A stretch of DNA of 64,000 nt, from contig JAXRKP010001154.1 of NCBI GenBank assembly GCA_037039925.1, forward strand, positions 25,001 through 89,000, read 5' to 3'. Source of the DNA: Doris montereyensis. Lineage: Eukaryota > Mollusca > Gastropoda > Nudibranchia > Dorididae. The position numbers and the translations under genes were made by a program. This document shows positions 51,201 through 54,118 of this stretch, in pieces; position 1 is the first letter of the stretch, and the number at the start of each line of letters is the position of its first letter. Below the pieces are notes generated by a model that saw nothing but the letters and a program-made list of their open reading frames with translations, had not been told where the DNA came from and did no database searches.

Positions 51201-54118
51201 AACAGATGGCATGGGGAAAAAATATTTTAATTCTTCATTAGCGTTCTTAGAAGCGGTGAACATTGTATCAGTCATAGAAAATTATTAAACGTCATCACAA
51301 AAAAATCACCTGAGTACCTACTCTGTTTTTATTTTCATTCCTCATTTAAATCATGGGTGACATGTCAATGATCTTTTTGTAGCTCGTGTCGAATGAATTT
51401 GTTTTCTTTTTCAGCTGGTGTTGCACTGGACACTTGTAGAAGGCGTCAGCCGACAATTTGATGCTTTTAGAGACGGCTTTGAATCTCTCTTCCCCTCTCC
51501 ACACTCCAGTGTTTTATCCTGAAGAGGTGAGTTTGAATAGCAAATTATAACTAAGACATGAAAACAACAAGAACATTTTTTTTTGTGGTATGAGTCTTGA
51601 ATAATTGCGTTTTTAGCGAGACCGTAGTGTTGTGAATTTTTAATCAAGACGGCACTGGGTATAAAACATGGCTTCCCCAGGTGTGTTTTTTTCACTATGA
51701 TGTACTGTTAGGAAAGGTACCTTACTCTGCTTTCCTCACCCCACTCAGTTGTGAATGAGTATCCAGATACGGGTAGAGAAATATCTTGTCAGTATTAGTA
51801 TGAAGTGCCTAACAGGCTGCTGTACTGTAAGCTCTTCAGCAAGTTGAGAAGAACTTTGAATGATATACAGTCAGTGAGCCTGCACTTGTGTGGGGATACA
51901 GACTGTAATAATATCTTTATCTTTAACAAGACTCAGCTGTCAAAAAGAAGAATCATAAACAAGTGCAGTAAGTCCCATACTCATAGTTGAGGACTGGGAA
52001 ATCAGGAGTCAGAGTCCTGATGTCCCTTGGCATACGGCACAGTCTGGTAGTTTTGCCATTTTGCTCTTCACGCCGCCCTTATTTTAGTCAAACCTGACTA
52101 GATCTAGCTAGCCATTTCCCTGCTGGGTGAACAGGAAGGCCAGACAAAATTTGCCGGACTGAGAATCAACTTCAGGCCTCCTGTGTGGCGGCAGTCAAGA
52201 CACTCTACCGACTGAGCAACCGGGCGCCTCGATAAACAGGACAAGTCGCACATTATATAGACAGAGTCATCATACACAAATCAGAGTTATCAACAAGACA
52301 AGTCACACATTCTATAGGCAGTCATCATAGACAAATCAGAGTTATCAACAAGACAAGAGGTTATATGCAAGAGTTAGACCAAGAGAGTTATTGACAAGAG
52401 AAACTCTGAGATGATTCCAGAATCGTTGACAAGTCAGTCATGGACAAGACAATGAGATGAATTTGAAGAATTTCGTTAACAATATTTATGCAAAAATTTT
52501 GGTGTGTTATGATAATTTTCAATGATTACGAACCTTGGCCATCCTCAGTTGGAGCAGTTGTTTTGTGGCAACTCGACAGAGGCCTGGGACGTCAGGATGC
52601 TGACAGACTGCTGCAGACCGGATCACGGATTCACCCACGACTCACAGGCTGTCAGGTTTCTATTCCAGGTTCTCAGCAGCTATGATGTCAGTGAACAGCG
52701 AGACTTTCTACAGTTTGTCACCGGTTCTCCCAGGTTAGGTATAAAAAAACAAAAAAACATGAAAACTGTTAATGTTGTGACTTTTTTATGTGATAACAAC
52801 AGTAGAGGGGGTTATTTACTTTGAAAAATGGCAACGCTGTCTACAAACGCATTTGATTCTTCTGATTATTTATCAAGGGAAACACTAACACATGGGTGTT
52901 GAGATATGAAACAGTTTGATTTCAGGAGTTGTCAGAGTTGGAGATTCGGTACAATAAAAAAAATAGATCTTGTGTAGTTTTGATGAAGAAATAAAAAACT
53001 CATTAAGAGTTCCCAATCTTTTATTTTATGTTTCTGCTTCAATAGCACAAATGAAAGTTCATTTAACTCCCAGATGTATACCTAATTTCTAACGTGGAAA
53101 TCAAAGCTCTTGAGCCAAATCTTTGTTATTTTTGTTGTTGGCATAAGAGTTTCAGCAGATAGCTGCGCCTCTTCATGACATACAAAAGCAAAGTGTACTT
53201 TTCACCCCTAGTGGATTTGGTGGCCGAGTGGTCAGGCTGCCGGAAATGCTGACGTTATGTTCCTTGGGAAAGACATTTTTAACAAAGACATTTAACATGA
53301 CATTTTTTCCCCACTTGACAAGATGCAAATGGATGCAAACACTAGCTTGGGAAAGACATTTAACATGCATTTTCCCCACTTGACAAGATGCAAATGGATG
53401 CAAACACTAGCTTGGGAAAGACATTTAACATGCATTTCCCCACTTGACAAGATGCAAATGGATGCAAACACTAGCTTGGGAAAGACATTTAAAAACTTGA
53501 CTGTTTCAGTAAAAACTAACAGACTTGTTTAGGGAGGTGATTATCATCATCACCTATTCTGCTTGGCGCTATAGAAACCGGGATAGGCTCCAGTTCTATG
53601 GGCCGTAACAGCCTTGAGGGAACTTGACTTTTACTTATTTGCTCCTCGCATGGAGTTTTTACATATTTTCTGAATTTGTTTCTATTGTGATTAACCTTGC
53701 TACCTTTATCAGCTCCCATTCTACCTTCCGGTGTATTGGTTTAGATGCCTTGAATGATCTTTCTCCAGGCTTCCCTGTCCTGATGTAATTTTTGTTTCCT
53801 TCCGTGAAGATTAGATTTCTTTGCTTTAGTGCCCTTTTTATATCTTCTTCCCGCTTCCCACGAGATCTGCCTTGATTGACAATTTTTTTAGAATAAGTAA
53901 AAAAATTCTTTCCCTTGCCAGGCTTCCGCAGCTTGAATCCGCCGTTGACAATTGTGAGGAAACAGCCGGAAGGGGTGGACAATCCAGACAACTACTTACC
54001 GTCGGTCATGACCTGCGTCAACTACCTGAAACTGCCCGACTACTCATCTGTTGAGGTCATGCGTTCCAAGCTCCAAATGGCATCCAAGGAGGGACAACTT
54101 TCATTCCACTTGTCTTAG
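14966..54118 (+). CDS. TRIP12: TRIP12-like HECT E3 ubiquitin ligase, whole gene span
   Basis: The encoded protein would transfer ubiquitin from E2 to substrates through a HECT cysteine thioester. Vertebrate TRIP12 is nuclear and acts in the ubiquitin-fusion-degradation pathway, DNA-damage control and chromatin regulation. Exons follow the order expected for TRIP12: disordered Lys/Ser-rich N-terminus, ARM repeats ([34 protein letters not shown]), WWE ([26 protein letters not shown]), second helical region ([53 protein letters not shown]), and HECT ending in [13 protein letters not shown] with the catalytic Cys. GT-AG borders fit nearly every block. Many exons contain one-base shifts as read, so no intact CDS can be joined. 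The 5' end and the ATG are not identified. Introns hold most of the repeats in the window. An alternative is a decaying unprocessed copy, but few substitution-type stops are seen. Confidence 0.93.
15432..15592. repeat. (CT)n microsatellite
   Basis: A nearly pure CT tract with CCC interruptions, in the intron just after the N-terminal exon. Confidence 0.97.
15735..15895 (+). repeat. Dispersed repeat S6, copy 1
   Basis: It shares TTAA.GGCAGAGACTC, CCATTCTGAATTTGCA, GGAAAGGC and a TTATTATTTACC.TAAA-GGG segment with 50838-50966. No tRNA-like promoter is obvious. Confidence 0.6.
16179..16616 (+). CDS. TRIP12: TRIP12 exon, Lys/Ser-rich region
   Basis: Acceptor GCTTTCAG, donor CAG/GTAAGG. The first frame gives [18 protein letters not shown] and [16 protein letters not shown]. 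From about 16310 the plausible sequence moves to another frame ([19 protein letters not shown], then [16 protein letters not shown]). At least two indels are implied. Composition fits the basic disordered N-terminus of TRIP12. Confidence 0.7.
17056..17345. repeat. Long (CT)n polypyrimidine tract
   Basis: About 290 bp of CT repeats with TTT and CC interruptions, including a pure CT run at about 17268-17341. Further CTTT-rich sequence continues to 17460. Confidence 0.97.
17505..17775 (+). mobile_element. S1 elements, two overlapping copies
   Basis: The head at 17505 is TTGGCGTGCACTATAAG. There is a second pyrimidine body at 17600-17660, a tail CACCCTGAGATTTGCATAT, and then another tail CCCTGAGACCACTACATATG at 17722 ending in AATGAAACC. 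Confidence 0.75.
17876..18112 (+). CDS. TRIP12: TRIP12 exon, end of disordered region
   Basis: Acceptor CATTTCAG, donor [27 protein letters not shown] in one frame aligns with the vertebrate Arg/Gly-Ser motif. The sequence then continues in another frame as [17 protein letters not shown] and [16 protein letters not shown]. One frameshift is implied. Confidence 0.75.
18407..18487 (+). CDS. TRIP12: TRIP12 exon, acidic linker
   Basis: Acceptor CTTCCAG, donor AAG/GTGAGA. Clean frame ending [12 protein letters not shown], matching the acidic ESDDSEMGRLQ stretch that precedes the ARM repeats in vertebrates. Confidence 0.88.
18578..18700 (+). mobile_element. S1 element, shortened
   Basis: GGAGGTTGGCGCTTGGTTGC begins the copy. 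It ends TCCTCTGAGATCACTGCAT and TGAATGAAGC. Confidence 0.65.
18892..18985 (+). CDS. TRIP12: TRIP12 exon, start of ARM region
   Basis: [17 protein letters not shown] is followed, one base out of frame from about 18945, by [13 protein letters not shown]. Both match the start of the TRIP12 ARM domain. Donor is GTGAGT. Confidence 0.9.
19255..19575 (+). mobile_element. S2 SINE, near full length
   Basis: The head is GGCAAGGTGTCGCTCTC with a B box like AGTTCGAGCCCCGCC. The body is TCCCATCGGAGACGGATG and GGTCCCATGTGC. The tail is CCCTGAGATTACCTTTAGTT, GTGGGATGTGGGT and AATCAAATCAAAATC. Confidence 0.88.
19734..19819 (+). CDS. TRIP12: TRIP12 exon, ARM repeat
   Basis: Clean frame: [18 protein letters not shown] then LSALMEMCQ. 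Acceptor ATTACAG, donor CAG/GTGAGT. Confidence 0.94.
20541..20597 (-). mobile_element. S1 element tail, antisense
   Basis: The plus strand reads TTTGTTTCAGTGACATC, AACCCTGTCCACCAT and CAGTGATCTCAGGGTG, the reverse complement of the S1 tail. It is the only clearly reversed S1 copy I found. Confidence 0.7.
20800..20994 (+). CDS. TRIP12: TRIP12 exon, ARM repeats, with an in-frame stop
   Basis: The translation runs FVMGN, stop, [15 protein letters not shown]. The TAA at 20817-20819 stands where the family has Glu or Asp. One frame away it continues [20 protein letters not shown], and a further shift gives [19 protein letters not shown]. Two frameshifts and one nonsense codon are implied. Donor AAG/GTAACG. 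Confidence 0.9.
21525..21618 (+). CDS. TRIP12: TRIP12 exon, ARM repeat
   Basis: [12 protein letters not shown], then [11 protein letters not shown] and GKAILQA, lie in three frames, so about two one-base errors. Acceptor TTTGACAG, donor GCT/GTGAGT. Confidence 0.9.
21950..22100 (+). mobile_element. S1 element, full length
   Basis: The head is GGTTGGTTGGCAGGGGATGC and TGGTAGGTCC. There is a pyrimidine body, and the tail is CACCCTGAGATCACCACCAT, GTGGATGGGACA and AATTAAACC. Confidence 0.88.
22526..22685 (+). CDS. TRIP12: TRIP12 exon, ARM repeat
   Basis: [20 protein letters not shown] is followed after one missing base by [19 protein letters not shown] and [14 protein letters not shown]. Acceptor CTCCAG, donor GTAGGT. 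Confidence 0.92.
23028..23148 (+). CDS. TRIP12: TRIP12 exon, ARM repeat
   Basis: Clean frame: [17 protein letters not shown], then [18 protein letters not shown]. Very close to vertebrate TRIP12. Acceptor TTCTCCAG, donor CTG/GTAAGG. Confidence 0.95.
23345..23480 (+). mobile_element. S3 SINE head, degenerate
   Basis: GTAGTTGAGGAGGTGTAGGC, CTGCCAG, GTGGTCCTGAGCTCCAATCC and TTTTCCCCACTTCCCCC follow S3 order with many changes. Confidence 0.55.
23548..23800 (+). mobile_element. S3 SINE, near full length
   Basis: The A-box-like region is GATGGCTGAGTGGTTAGACT and the B box is altered. The body is TTCCTTGGGAAAGACACG. The tail is ACCTGTTCCGCCCTCACG, AACCCGGATAAGCTCC and GGCCTTGAAGGAACGC. Confidence 0.85.
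23868..23976 (+). CDS. TRIP12: TRIP12 exon, ARM repeat
   Basis: LVMSPP is followed in a second frame by [17 protein letters not shown] and back in the first by [12 protein letters not shown]. Two compensating indels are implied. Acceptor TTTCCACAG, donor AAA/GTAAGT. Confidence 0.88.
24045..24384 (+). mobile_element. S2 SINE fragments, sense
   Basis: A truncated head at 24045-24135 (GGTTCGAACATACCAACAG) is followed by a fuller copy at 24143-24384 (GAGGAAGGTGTCAGCCTCTC, GGTTCAAGCTCTGACAG, GAGACGGATGATAAACAGG). Confidence 0.75.
24386..24682 (-). mobile_element. S2 SINE, antisense, tail-to-tail with the sense copy
   Basis: On the plus strand it reads GATTTACCCACATCCAC, then GTCTCCAATGGGACTAGG, and finishes GGCGGGGCTCGAACCC and TTGCCTCTGG, an inverted full-length S2. 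It meets the sense copy at a T-rich junction. Confidence 0.85.
24882..24946 (+). CDS. TRIP12: TRIP12 exon, end of first ARM block
   Basis: [20 protein letters not shown], in frame across the junction with the preceding exon. Donor GAG/GTGAGT. Confidence 0.92.
25305..25395 (+). mobile_element. S1 element, diverged
   Basis: TCTTGCTGCTTTTCTCTTAA and AAGCCTGAGATTGCTGCC resemble the S1 body and tail. Confidence 0.5.
25570..25640 (+). mobile_element. LINE-A fragment
   Basis: AAGATAGAAATAAATCAACT and GGTTTGAGCATGTAAACAGA match LINE-A at about 5950-5998. A shorter piece recurs at 25997-26020 inside the second duplicated block. Confidence 0.7.
26098..26200. repeat. Short tandem repeat around ATGAAATTATTT
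   Basis: Five spaced copies of TATGAAATTATTT or close variants, probably amplified within the local duplication. Confidence 0.75.
27283..27632. repeat. Direct tandem duplication, about 165-bp unit
   Basis: GCAGAACAAGAATTTCTGAG, the following GATCCTATCACTTGATTG and TTTGTTTTTGTTTTTTG occur at 27290 and again at 27456. The flanking ATTAAATTACAATTAGTCAA is echoed by ATGAAATTACACTTAATCAA at 27591. Copy 2 leads into the splice acceptor of the WWE exon. Confidence 0.85.
27648..27826 (+). CDS. TRIP12: TRIP12 exon, second half of WWE domain
   Basis: Clean frame: [20 protein letters not shown], then [18 protein letters not shown]. This matches the WWE core, which in related ligases binds poly-ADP-ribose. 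Acceptor ATTCCAG, donor AAG/GTAGAG. Confidence 0.95.
27890..28340 (+). mobile_element. S1 element split by an S2 SINE
   Basis: The S1 head runs to 27987. An S2 copy (27988-28282; head GGAGGCAAGGTGTCAGCC, altered B box, tail CCCCAGATCACCTTAGTT) follows, and S1 resumes at 28283. TCAATTCACC occurs on both sides (27978-27987 and 28283-28292) as a 10-bp target-site duplication. Confidence 0.85.
28785..30395. repeat. Minisatellite, about 62-bp monomer, S1-like
   Basis: About 25 direct copies of a unit with GGTTGTCAGGCGCTACTGGT, AGCTTCTTCTTCTTC, CCCTTTCAATCTTACACG and TATAC. The number of TTC triplets varies between units. It starts from GTGGTTAGCAGGAGCTACTG and ends in an ordinary S1 copy, and its unit parallels the S1 head. 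Confidence 0.93.
30396..30522 (+). mobile_element. S1 element closing the 62-bp array
   Basis: GCAGGAGCTGCTGATGCGCA, a pyrimidine body, TTCACCCTGAGATCCGG, then TGGACAGGGTAAATG. Confidence 0.85.
30530..30642 (+). mobile_element. S1 element, shortened
   Basis: GTTGATAGGTTCTACTTC to CACCCTGGAGATCACTGCAT and ATGGTAAATT. Confidence 0.75.
30690..30965 (+). mobile_element. Two adjacent S1 elements
   Basis: Copy one has a GGGCGGCTGATAGAGTGCTG head and tail CACCCTGAGATCACTAAAAC. Copy two (from about 30880) has GTCCCTGAGATCACCGCATG and GGTGGATAGGATAG. Confidence 0.75.
31070..31198 (+). CDS. TRIP12: TRIP12 exon after the WWE domain
   Basis: Pieces in three frames: ASDP, then [19 protein letters not shown], then [11 protein letters not shown]. 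These match the vertebrate segment following the WWE domain. About three indels. Acceptor TTTTTCCAG (a second AG follows at 31076), donor TCT/GTAAGT. Confidence 0.88.
31530..31615. repeat. Tandem repeat, 28-bp unit, 3 copies
   Basis: Units carry TAGTTTTGAGTCATGGCTAG. Confidence 0.88.
31659..31795 (+). mobile_element. S1 element
   Basis: GGCGGTTGGCCCAGTGCGAC, TGGTAGGTC, then TTCACCCTGAGATCACCATA and GTGGGTAAATTT. Confidence 0.85.
32105..33617. repeat. Minisatellite, about 39-bp monomer, abutting S1
   Basis: About 38 direct copies of a unit with GTAAACAAAGTGGGTGGTTG, GCAGATAAAGGTTG and TATCAT or GGTCAT. The last unit's GAGTGGGTGGTTGGC runs directly into the S1 head at 33618, so the monomer includes the first bases of S1. 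It lies in the intron between two ARM-like exons. Confidence 0.95.
33610..33755 (+). mobile_element. S1 element at the end of the 39-bp array
   Basis: GGCGGGCACTGCTGATAGGT, a pyrimidine body, GACTCTGAGATCACCACAAT, then GGTGGACAGGAGTAAAT. Confidence 0.88.
33870..33970 (+). CDS. TRIP12: TRIP12 exon
   Basis: AGPNI, then [12 protein letters not shown] in a second frame, then [14 protein letters not shown] back in the first. Matches the region preceding HIASML in vertebrates. Two indels. Acceptor CTCTCCAG, donor AAG/GTTGGT. Confidence 0.88.
34178..34405 (+). mobile_element. S1 elements, partial plus full
   Basis: A tail-only copy (CACCCTGACGTCACCGCATC, GGGTAAATTTCAAT) is followed by a full copy from 34256 with TGGGTGGTTGGTTGGCATTA and tail CACCCTGAGATCCCTGTC. 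Confidence 0.82.
34443..34561 (+). CDS. TRIP12: TRIP12 exon
   Basis: Clean frame: [20 protein letters not shown], then [20 protein letters not shown]. Among the best-conserved exons. Acceptor TTTCAG, donor GAAG/GTAAGT. Confidence 0.96.
34632..34930 (+). mobile_element. S2 SINE, near full length
   Basis: B box GGGTTCGAGCCCCAC, body TCCATCGGAGACGGACAAT, tail CCCTGAGATCACCTTAGTTG and GATGTGGGTAAATGAAATC. Confidence 0.87.
35314..35553 (+). CDS. TRIP12: TRIP12 exon, start of Ser/Pro-rich linker
   Basis: [20 protein letters not shown] and [12 protein letters not shown] are in frame with the preceding exon. A Ser-rich [18 protein letters not shown] stretch lies in another frame. Acceptor TTCTCCAG, donor AAT/GTATGT. 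Confidence 0.85.
36028..36425 (+). mobile_element. S1 element split by an antisense S3 SINE
   Basis: S1 (GGCTGGCTGGTGGGTCG ... CCCGAGATCATGGGCCAATT) is interrupted at about 36087-36092. An antisense S3 follows (plus strand begins TTCCTTCAAGGC, and ends near a degenerate tRNA head at 36335-36375). S1 resumes with CAATTGTGGTTGGGGTAAA. CAATTG flanks the insert. Confidence 0.82.
36541..36695 (+). CDS. TRIP12: TRIP12 exon, basic linker
   Basis: Clean frame: [20 protein letters not shown], then [13 protein letters not shown]. The SDVLKRKR motif is a TRIP12 hallmark and resembles a nuclear localisation signal. The acceptor GGAAAAG is weak (short tract), and a C tract lies just upstream. Confidence 0.9.
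37015..37110. repeat. Tandem repeat, about 27-bp unit, 4 copies
   Basis: Units with CAGGAGAATTGAACACGTAT and GAAAAAT. Confidence 0.85.
37298..37408 (+). CDS. TRIP12: TRIP12 exon, linker
   Basis: [20 protein letters not shown] and PRTWGRM correspond to the vertebrate SSFLASLNPKTWGRL segment. Acceptor ACCTTCAG, donor AAA/GTAAAT. Confidence 0.93.
37774..37853 (+). CDS. TRIP12: TRIP12 exon
   Basis: [12 protein letters not shown] then, one base out, EWIKTQ, matching the vertebrate NREKIKGWIKEQ. Donor AAT/GTAAGT. Confidence 0.88.
37925..38062 (+). mobile_element. S1 element
   Basis: GGCGGGGGCTTGTGGTAGGA, then TTCACCCTGAGGTCATGG and AATGAAAC. Confidence 0.82.
38138..38412 (+). mobile_element. Two S1 elements in tandem
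   Basis: Copy one is at 38138-38235 (GGTTGGTAGGTGGTACTGAT, CACCCTGAGATCATGGC). Copy two is at 38283-38412 (TCGGTGGTCACTAATGG, CACCGAGATCACCGCACATG). Confidence 0.8.
38520..38628 (+). CDS. TRIP12: TRIP12 exon
   Basis: [15 protein letters not shown], then in another frame [19 protein letters not shown], matching the vertebrate HKFVERYFSS...LNVLQRLCAAT region. One indel. Acceptor TTTTCACAG, donor CAG/GTCGCT. Confidence 0.92.
38790..38905 (+). mobile_element. S1 element
   Basis: TAGTTTGTAGGCCCTTATTC to TTACCTTAAGATCATCGTAT, then GGTGAATGGGGTAAACTGC and AATGAAAC. Confidence 0.78.
39033..39219 (+). CDS. TRIP12: TRIP12 exon
   Basis: [20 protein letters not shown], then after one extra base in a C run [18 protein letters not shown] and [16 protein letters not shown]. 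Acceptor CTCTCTCAG, donor CCC/GTGAGT. Confidence 0.94.
39815..39960 (+). mobile_element. S1 element, full length
   Basis: GTGGGTGGTTGGCGGGTGCT, a pyrimidine body, CACCCTGAGACAACCGCAT, then GGTGGATGGAGG. Confidence 0.88.
40110..40225. repeat. (ATT)n microsatellite
   Basis: Interrupted TTA/ATT triplets directly upstream of the next exon. Confidence 0.93.
40261..40370 (+). CDS. TRIP12: TRIP12 exon
   Basis: [20 protein letters not shown], then [15 protein letters not shown]. Clean. Acceptor CCCTACCAG, donor CAG/GTATTG. Confidence 0.92.
40605..40680 (+). mobile_element. S1 element, tail
   Basis: CAGAAACCTGAGATCACCGC, then CATGGTGGACAGC and an AAAC-rich end. Confidence 0.7.
40845..40915 (+). mobile_element. 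S1 element, diverged
   Basis: GAGTGGTTGACTTCCCAC, CATCTTGGTGTGTCG and TACCCTGAAATCGCCATAC. Confidence 0.6.
40952..41041 (+). CDS. TRIP12: TRIP12 exon
   Basis: [13 protein letters not shown], then shifted [11 protein letters not shown], ending THQLK in the first frame, as in vertebrate VKVHDFPSGNG...LKFFNTHQLK. Two indels. Donor AAG/GTAGGG. Confidence 0.92.
41667..41797 (+). CDS. TRIP12: TRIP12 exon
   Basis: Clean frame: [20 protein letters not shown], then [19 protein letters not shown]. Nearly identical to vertebrate TRIP12. Acceptor TTTCCCAG, donor GTAAGT. Confidence 0.97.
42150..42419 (+). CDS. TRIP12: TRIP12 exon
   Basis: [68 protein letters not shown] and [10 protein letters not shown] come from alternating frames, with at least three indels. 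The order matches vertebrate TRIP12. Acceptor GTCTGCAG, donor GTAAGT. Confidence 0.93.
42475..42710 (+). mobile_element. S3 SINE whose tail is expanded
   Basis: The head is GATGACTGAGTGGTTATGCT. The body is TTCCTTGGGAAATAAATAAC and CAGGTGCAAATGGGTACAAG. It runs into TGTTCCACTAGAAATCGGGA, which starts the 45-bp array. Confidence 0.85.
42690..43460. repeat. Minisatellite, about 45-bp monomer, from S3 tail
   Basis: About 17 direct copies of a unit with ACACTAGAAATCGGGATGCG, TTATGGTTGTATGGGCAG and TAGTTGAC. S3 tails elsewhere read CTATAGAAACCGGGATA...CTATGGGCC...GAAGGAAC, and the array ends CTATGGGCAGTAGTTGAAGG, so the monomer is an S3-tail segment. Confidence 0.94.
43528..43770 (+). mobile_element. 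S3 SINE
   Basis: The head is AAGCCTAGTGGTTAACCAGC, the B box GGGTTCAAATCCTGGC and the tail CTGTTCCGCTTCAGGC followed by CTATAGAAAC. Confidence 0.85.
43988..44083 (+). CDS. TRIP12: TRIP12 exon with GC donor
   Basis: [20 protein letters not shown], then one base out [10 protein letters not shown]. The exon ends AAAG/GCAAGT: a GC-AG intron fits, because the next exon continues in frame ([11 protein letters not shown]). Confidence 0.88.
44630..44760 (+). mobile_element. S3 SINE, 3' part
   Basis: GACTAGTGTTCTGTCCAG, CACGTGTTCCGCTTCACAC, AACCGGGATACACTCCAGC, CTATGGGCC and TTGAAGGAAC. Confidence 0.8.
45035..45194 (+). CDS. TRIP12: TRIP12 exon
   Basis: [20 protein letters not shown], then [19 protein letters not shown] and [14 protein letters not shown] in shifted frames, matching vertebrate [20 protein letters not shown]. 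Acceptor TTTTTTTCAG, donor GAT/GTGAGT. Confidence 0.93.
45290..45555 (+). mobile_element. Two S1 elements in tandem
   Basis: Copy one is GGTTGGTTGGTGCTACTGGT to CACACTGAGATCACTGCAT. Copy two starts GGGTGGATGGTTGACGGGC and ends CACCCTGAGATCACTGCAAA, GGTGGACAGGATAAAT and AATGAAGC. Confidence 0.87.
45734..45874 (+). CDS. TRIP12: TRIP12 exon
   Basis: FLCAVPVFV in one frame, then [37 protein letters not shown]. The family has MTGN, so one residue is missing at MGN. Acceptor CCATCCAG, donor GGC/GTAAGT. Confidence 0.94.
45893..46063 (-). mobile_element. S3 SINE, antisense, lacking the tRNA head
   Basis: The plus strand reads GTTCCTTCAAGGTCATTTTG, GGCCCATAGAGCCAGAGC and TAGTCTGACGCAGGGTTTTA, stopping at CACCCGGGTCGA. 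Confidence 0.85.
46673..46824 (+). CDS. TRIP12: TRIP12 exon
   Basis: [20 protein letters not shown] then [14 protein letters not shown]. The exon end should read RLDRKR and does so only in another frame. Acceptor TTTCTGCAG, donor AGG/GTATGG. Confidence 0.95.
46865..46950 (+). mobile_element. S1 element, head half
   Basis: GCAGGTGGTTGGTAGGGGTC, TTGGTAGGTCCTACTTC and a pyrimidine body. The tail is absent. Confidence 0.75.
47646..47753 (+). CDS. TRIP12: TRIP12 exon, start of HECT domain
   Basis: [19 protein letters not shown], then [13 protein letters not shown]. Clean frame. The acceptor CATTTAG is weak for pyrimidines. Donor GAG/GTGAGA. Confidence 0.93.
47775..47900 (+). mobile_element. S1 element
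   Basis: GGCGGTTAGAAGGCTCTACT, a body, CACCCTGAGATCACCGCAAA and GGTGGACAGGGTAAATTTC. Confidence 0.87.
48184..48240. repeat. (ATT)n microsatellite
   Basis: About 18 TTA triplets just before the next HECT exon. Confidence 0.96.
48293..48561 (+). CDS. TRIP12: TRIP12 exon, HECT N-lobe
   Basis: VGTGLGPTL, then after one missing base [33 protein letters not shown] and [18 protein letters not shown]. The [11 protein letters not shown] motif is the usual start of the HECT fold. Acceptor AACAG, donor ATG/GTGAGA. Confidence 0.96.
48615..49242. repeat. Minisatellite, about 40-bp monomer
   Basis: About 15 direct copies of GTGAACGACGTTGATAGACT, GTCAATGTTGTGTGTGCC and GT. It begins about 50 bp after a HECT exon. 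I see no parent element for this unit in the window. Confidence 0.95.
49598..49761 (+). CDS. TRIP12: TRIP12 exon, HECT
   Basis: IDLP, then [32 protein letters not shown] and [16 protein letters not shown] across two frameshifts. Matches vertebrate DLPLGLPFYKWML...DIDPVVARS. Joining as read to the next exon would give TGA, probably another indel. Confidence 0.94.
49940..50045 (-). mobile_element. S3 SINE tail, antisense
   Basis: TTCCTTCACATGTGCCGTAA, TAGAGCTGGAGCTTATCC and AAACAGGTGATGATAATCAC. Confidence 0.75.
50548..50710 (+). CDS. TRIP12: TRIP12 exon, HECT
   Basis: [20 protein letters not shown], then [20 protein letters not shown] and [11 protein letters not shown]. Clean frame. Donor CAG/GTGAGG. 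Confidence 0.96.
50838..50966 (+). repeat. Dispersed repeat S6, copy 2
   Basis: TTAATGGCAGAGGCTCGCAG, CCAGTCTGAATTCGCAC, CCAGAAAGGCGGCAACCAG and TTATTATTTGCCGTAAAAGG pair with 15735-15895. Confidence 0.6.
51415..51526 (+). CDS. TRIP12: TRIP12 exon, HECT
   Basis: [27 protein letters not shown], and FYPEE one base out. Acceptor TTTTTCAG, donor GAG/GTGAGT. Confidence 0.96.
51605..51932 (+). mobile_element. S4 element, near full length
   Basis: The head is AGACCGTAGTGTTGTGAAT and GACGGCACTGGGTATAAAAC. The body is GAGTATCCAGATACGGGTAG. The tail is CCTAACAGGCTGCTGTACTG, GAGCCTGCACTTGTG and GGGGATACAGACTG. Confidence 0.82.
52005..52235 (-). mobile_element. tRNA-derived SINE (S5), antisense
   Basis: On the minus strand it starts GCGCCCGGTTGCTCAGTCGG and TAGAGTG (a strong A box as in Lys/Asp-type tRNAs), followed by AAGTTGATTCTCAG (B-box-like), then a body. 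It is a single copy in this window. Confidence 0.7.
52549..52733 (+). CDS. TRIP12: TRIP12 exon, HECT C-lobe start
   Basis: [20 protein letters not shown], then [20 protein letters not shown] and [14 protein letters not shown]. Clean frame with the conserved [10 protein letters not shown] motif. Donor CAG/GTTAGG. Confidence 0.97.
53210..53635 (+). mobile_element. S3 SINE with internal tandem expansion
   Basis: The head is GTGGCCGAGTGGTCAGGCTG. The tail is TCACCTATTCTGCTTGGCGC, AAACCGGGATAGGCTCCAG and CTATGGGCCGTAACAGCC. The middle is tripled (next entry). Confidence 0.87.
53262..53495. repeat. Minisatellite, about 65-bp monomer, from S3 middle
   Basis: Three to four copies of GGGAAAGACATTTAACATGC, TTTCCCCACTTGACAAGATG and CAAATGGATGCAAACACTAG. 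This is the S3 body segment, amplified inside an S3 copy. Confidence 0.93.
53645..53875 (-). mobile_element. LINE-A 3' fragment, antisense
   Basis: Read on the minus strand it encodes [20 protein letters not shown], then [20 protein letters not shown], parallel to LINE-A GRPRRKWEEDIKEALKHRNL at about 6060-6120. It is 5'-truncated and lies in the last TRIP12 intron. Confidence 0.88.
53922..54118 (+). CDS. TRIP12: TRIP12 last exon, HECT catalytic cysteine and stop
   Basis: [18 protein letters not shown], then [18 protein letters not shown] (the Cys is the ubiquitin-accepting residue) and [10 protein letters not shown], ending at TAG 54116-54118. FHLS is the usual TRIP12 C-terminus. The family has RLPVGGFRS at the junction, and as read the splice joins out of frame, so a few bases are probably missing or the acceptor lies a little upstream. 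Confidence 0.97.

Noticed and set aside
14966..54118. Processed pseudogene of TRIP12
   Set aside because: Introns with proper GT-AG borders are present throughout, so it is not retrotransposed.
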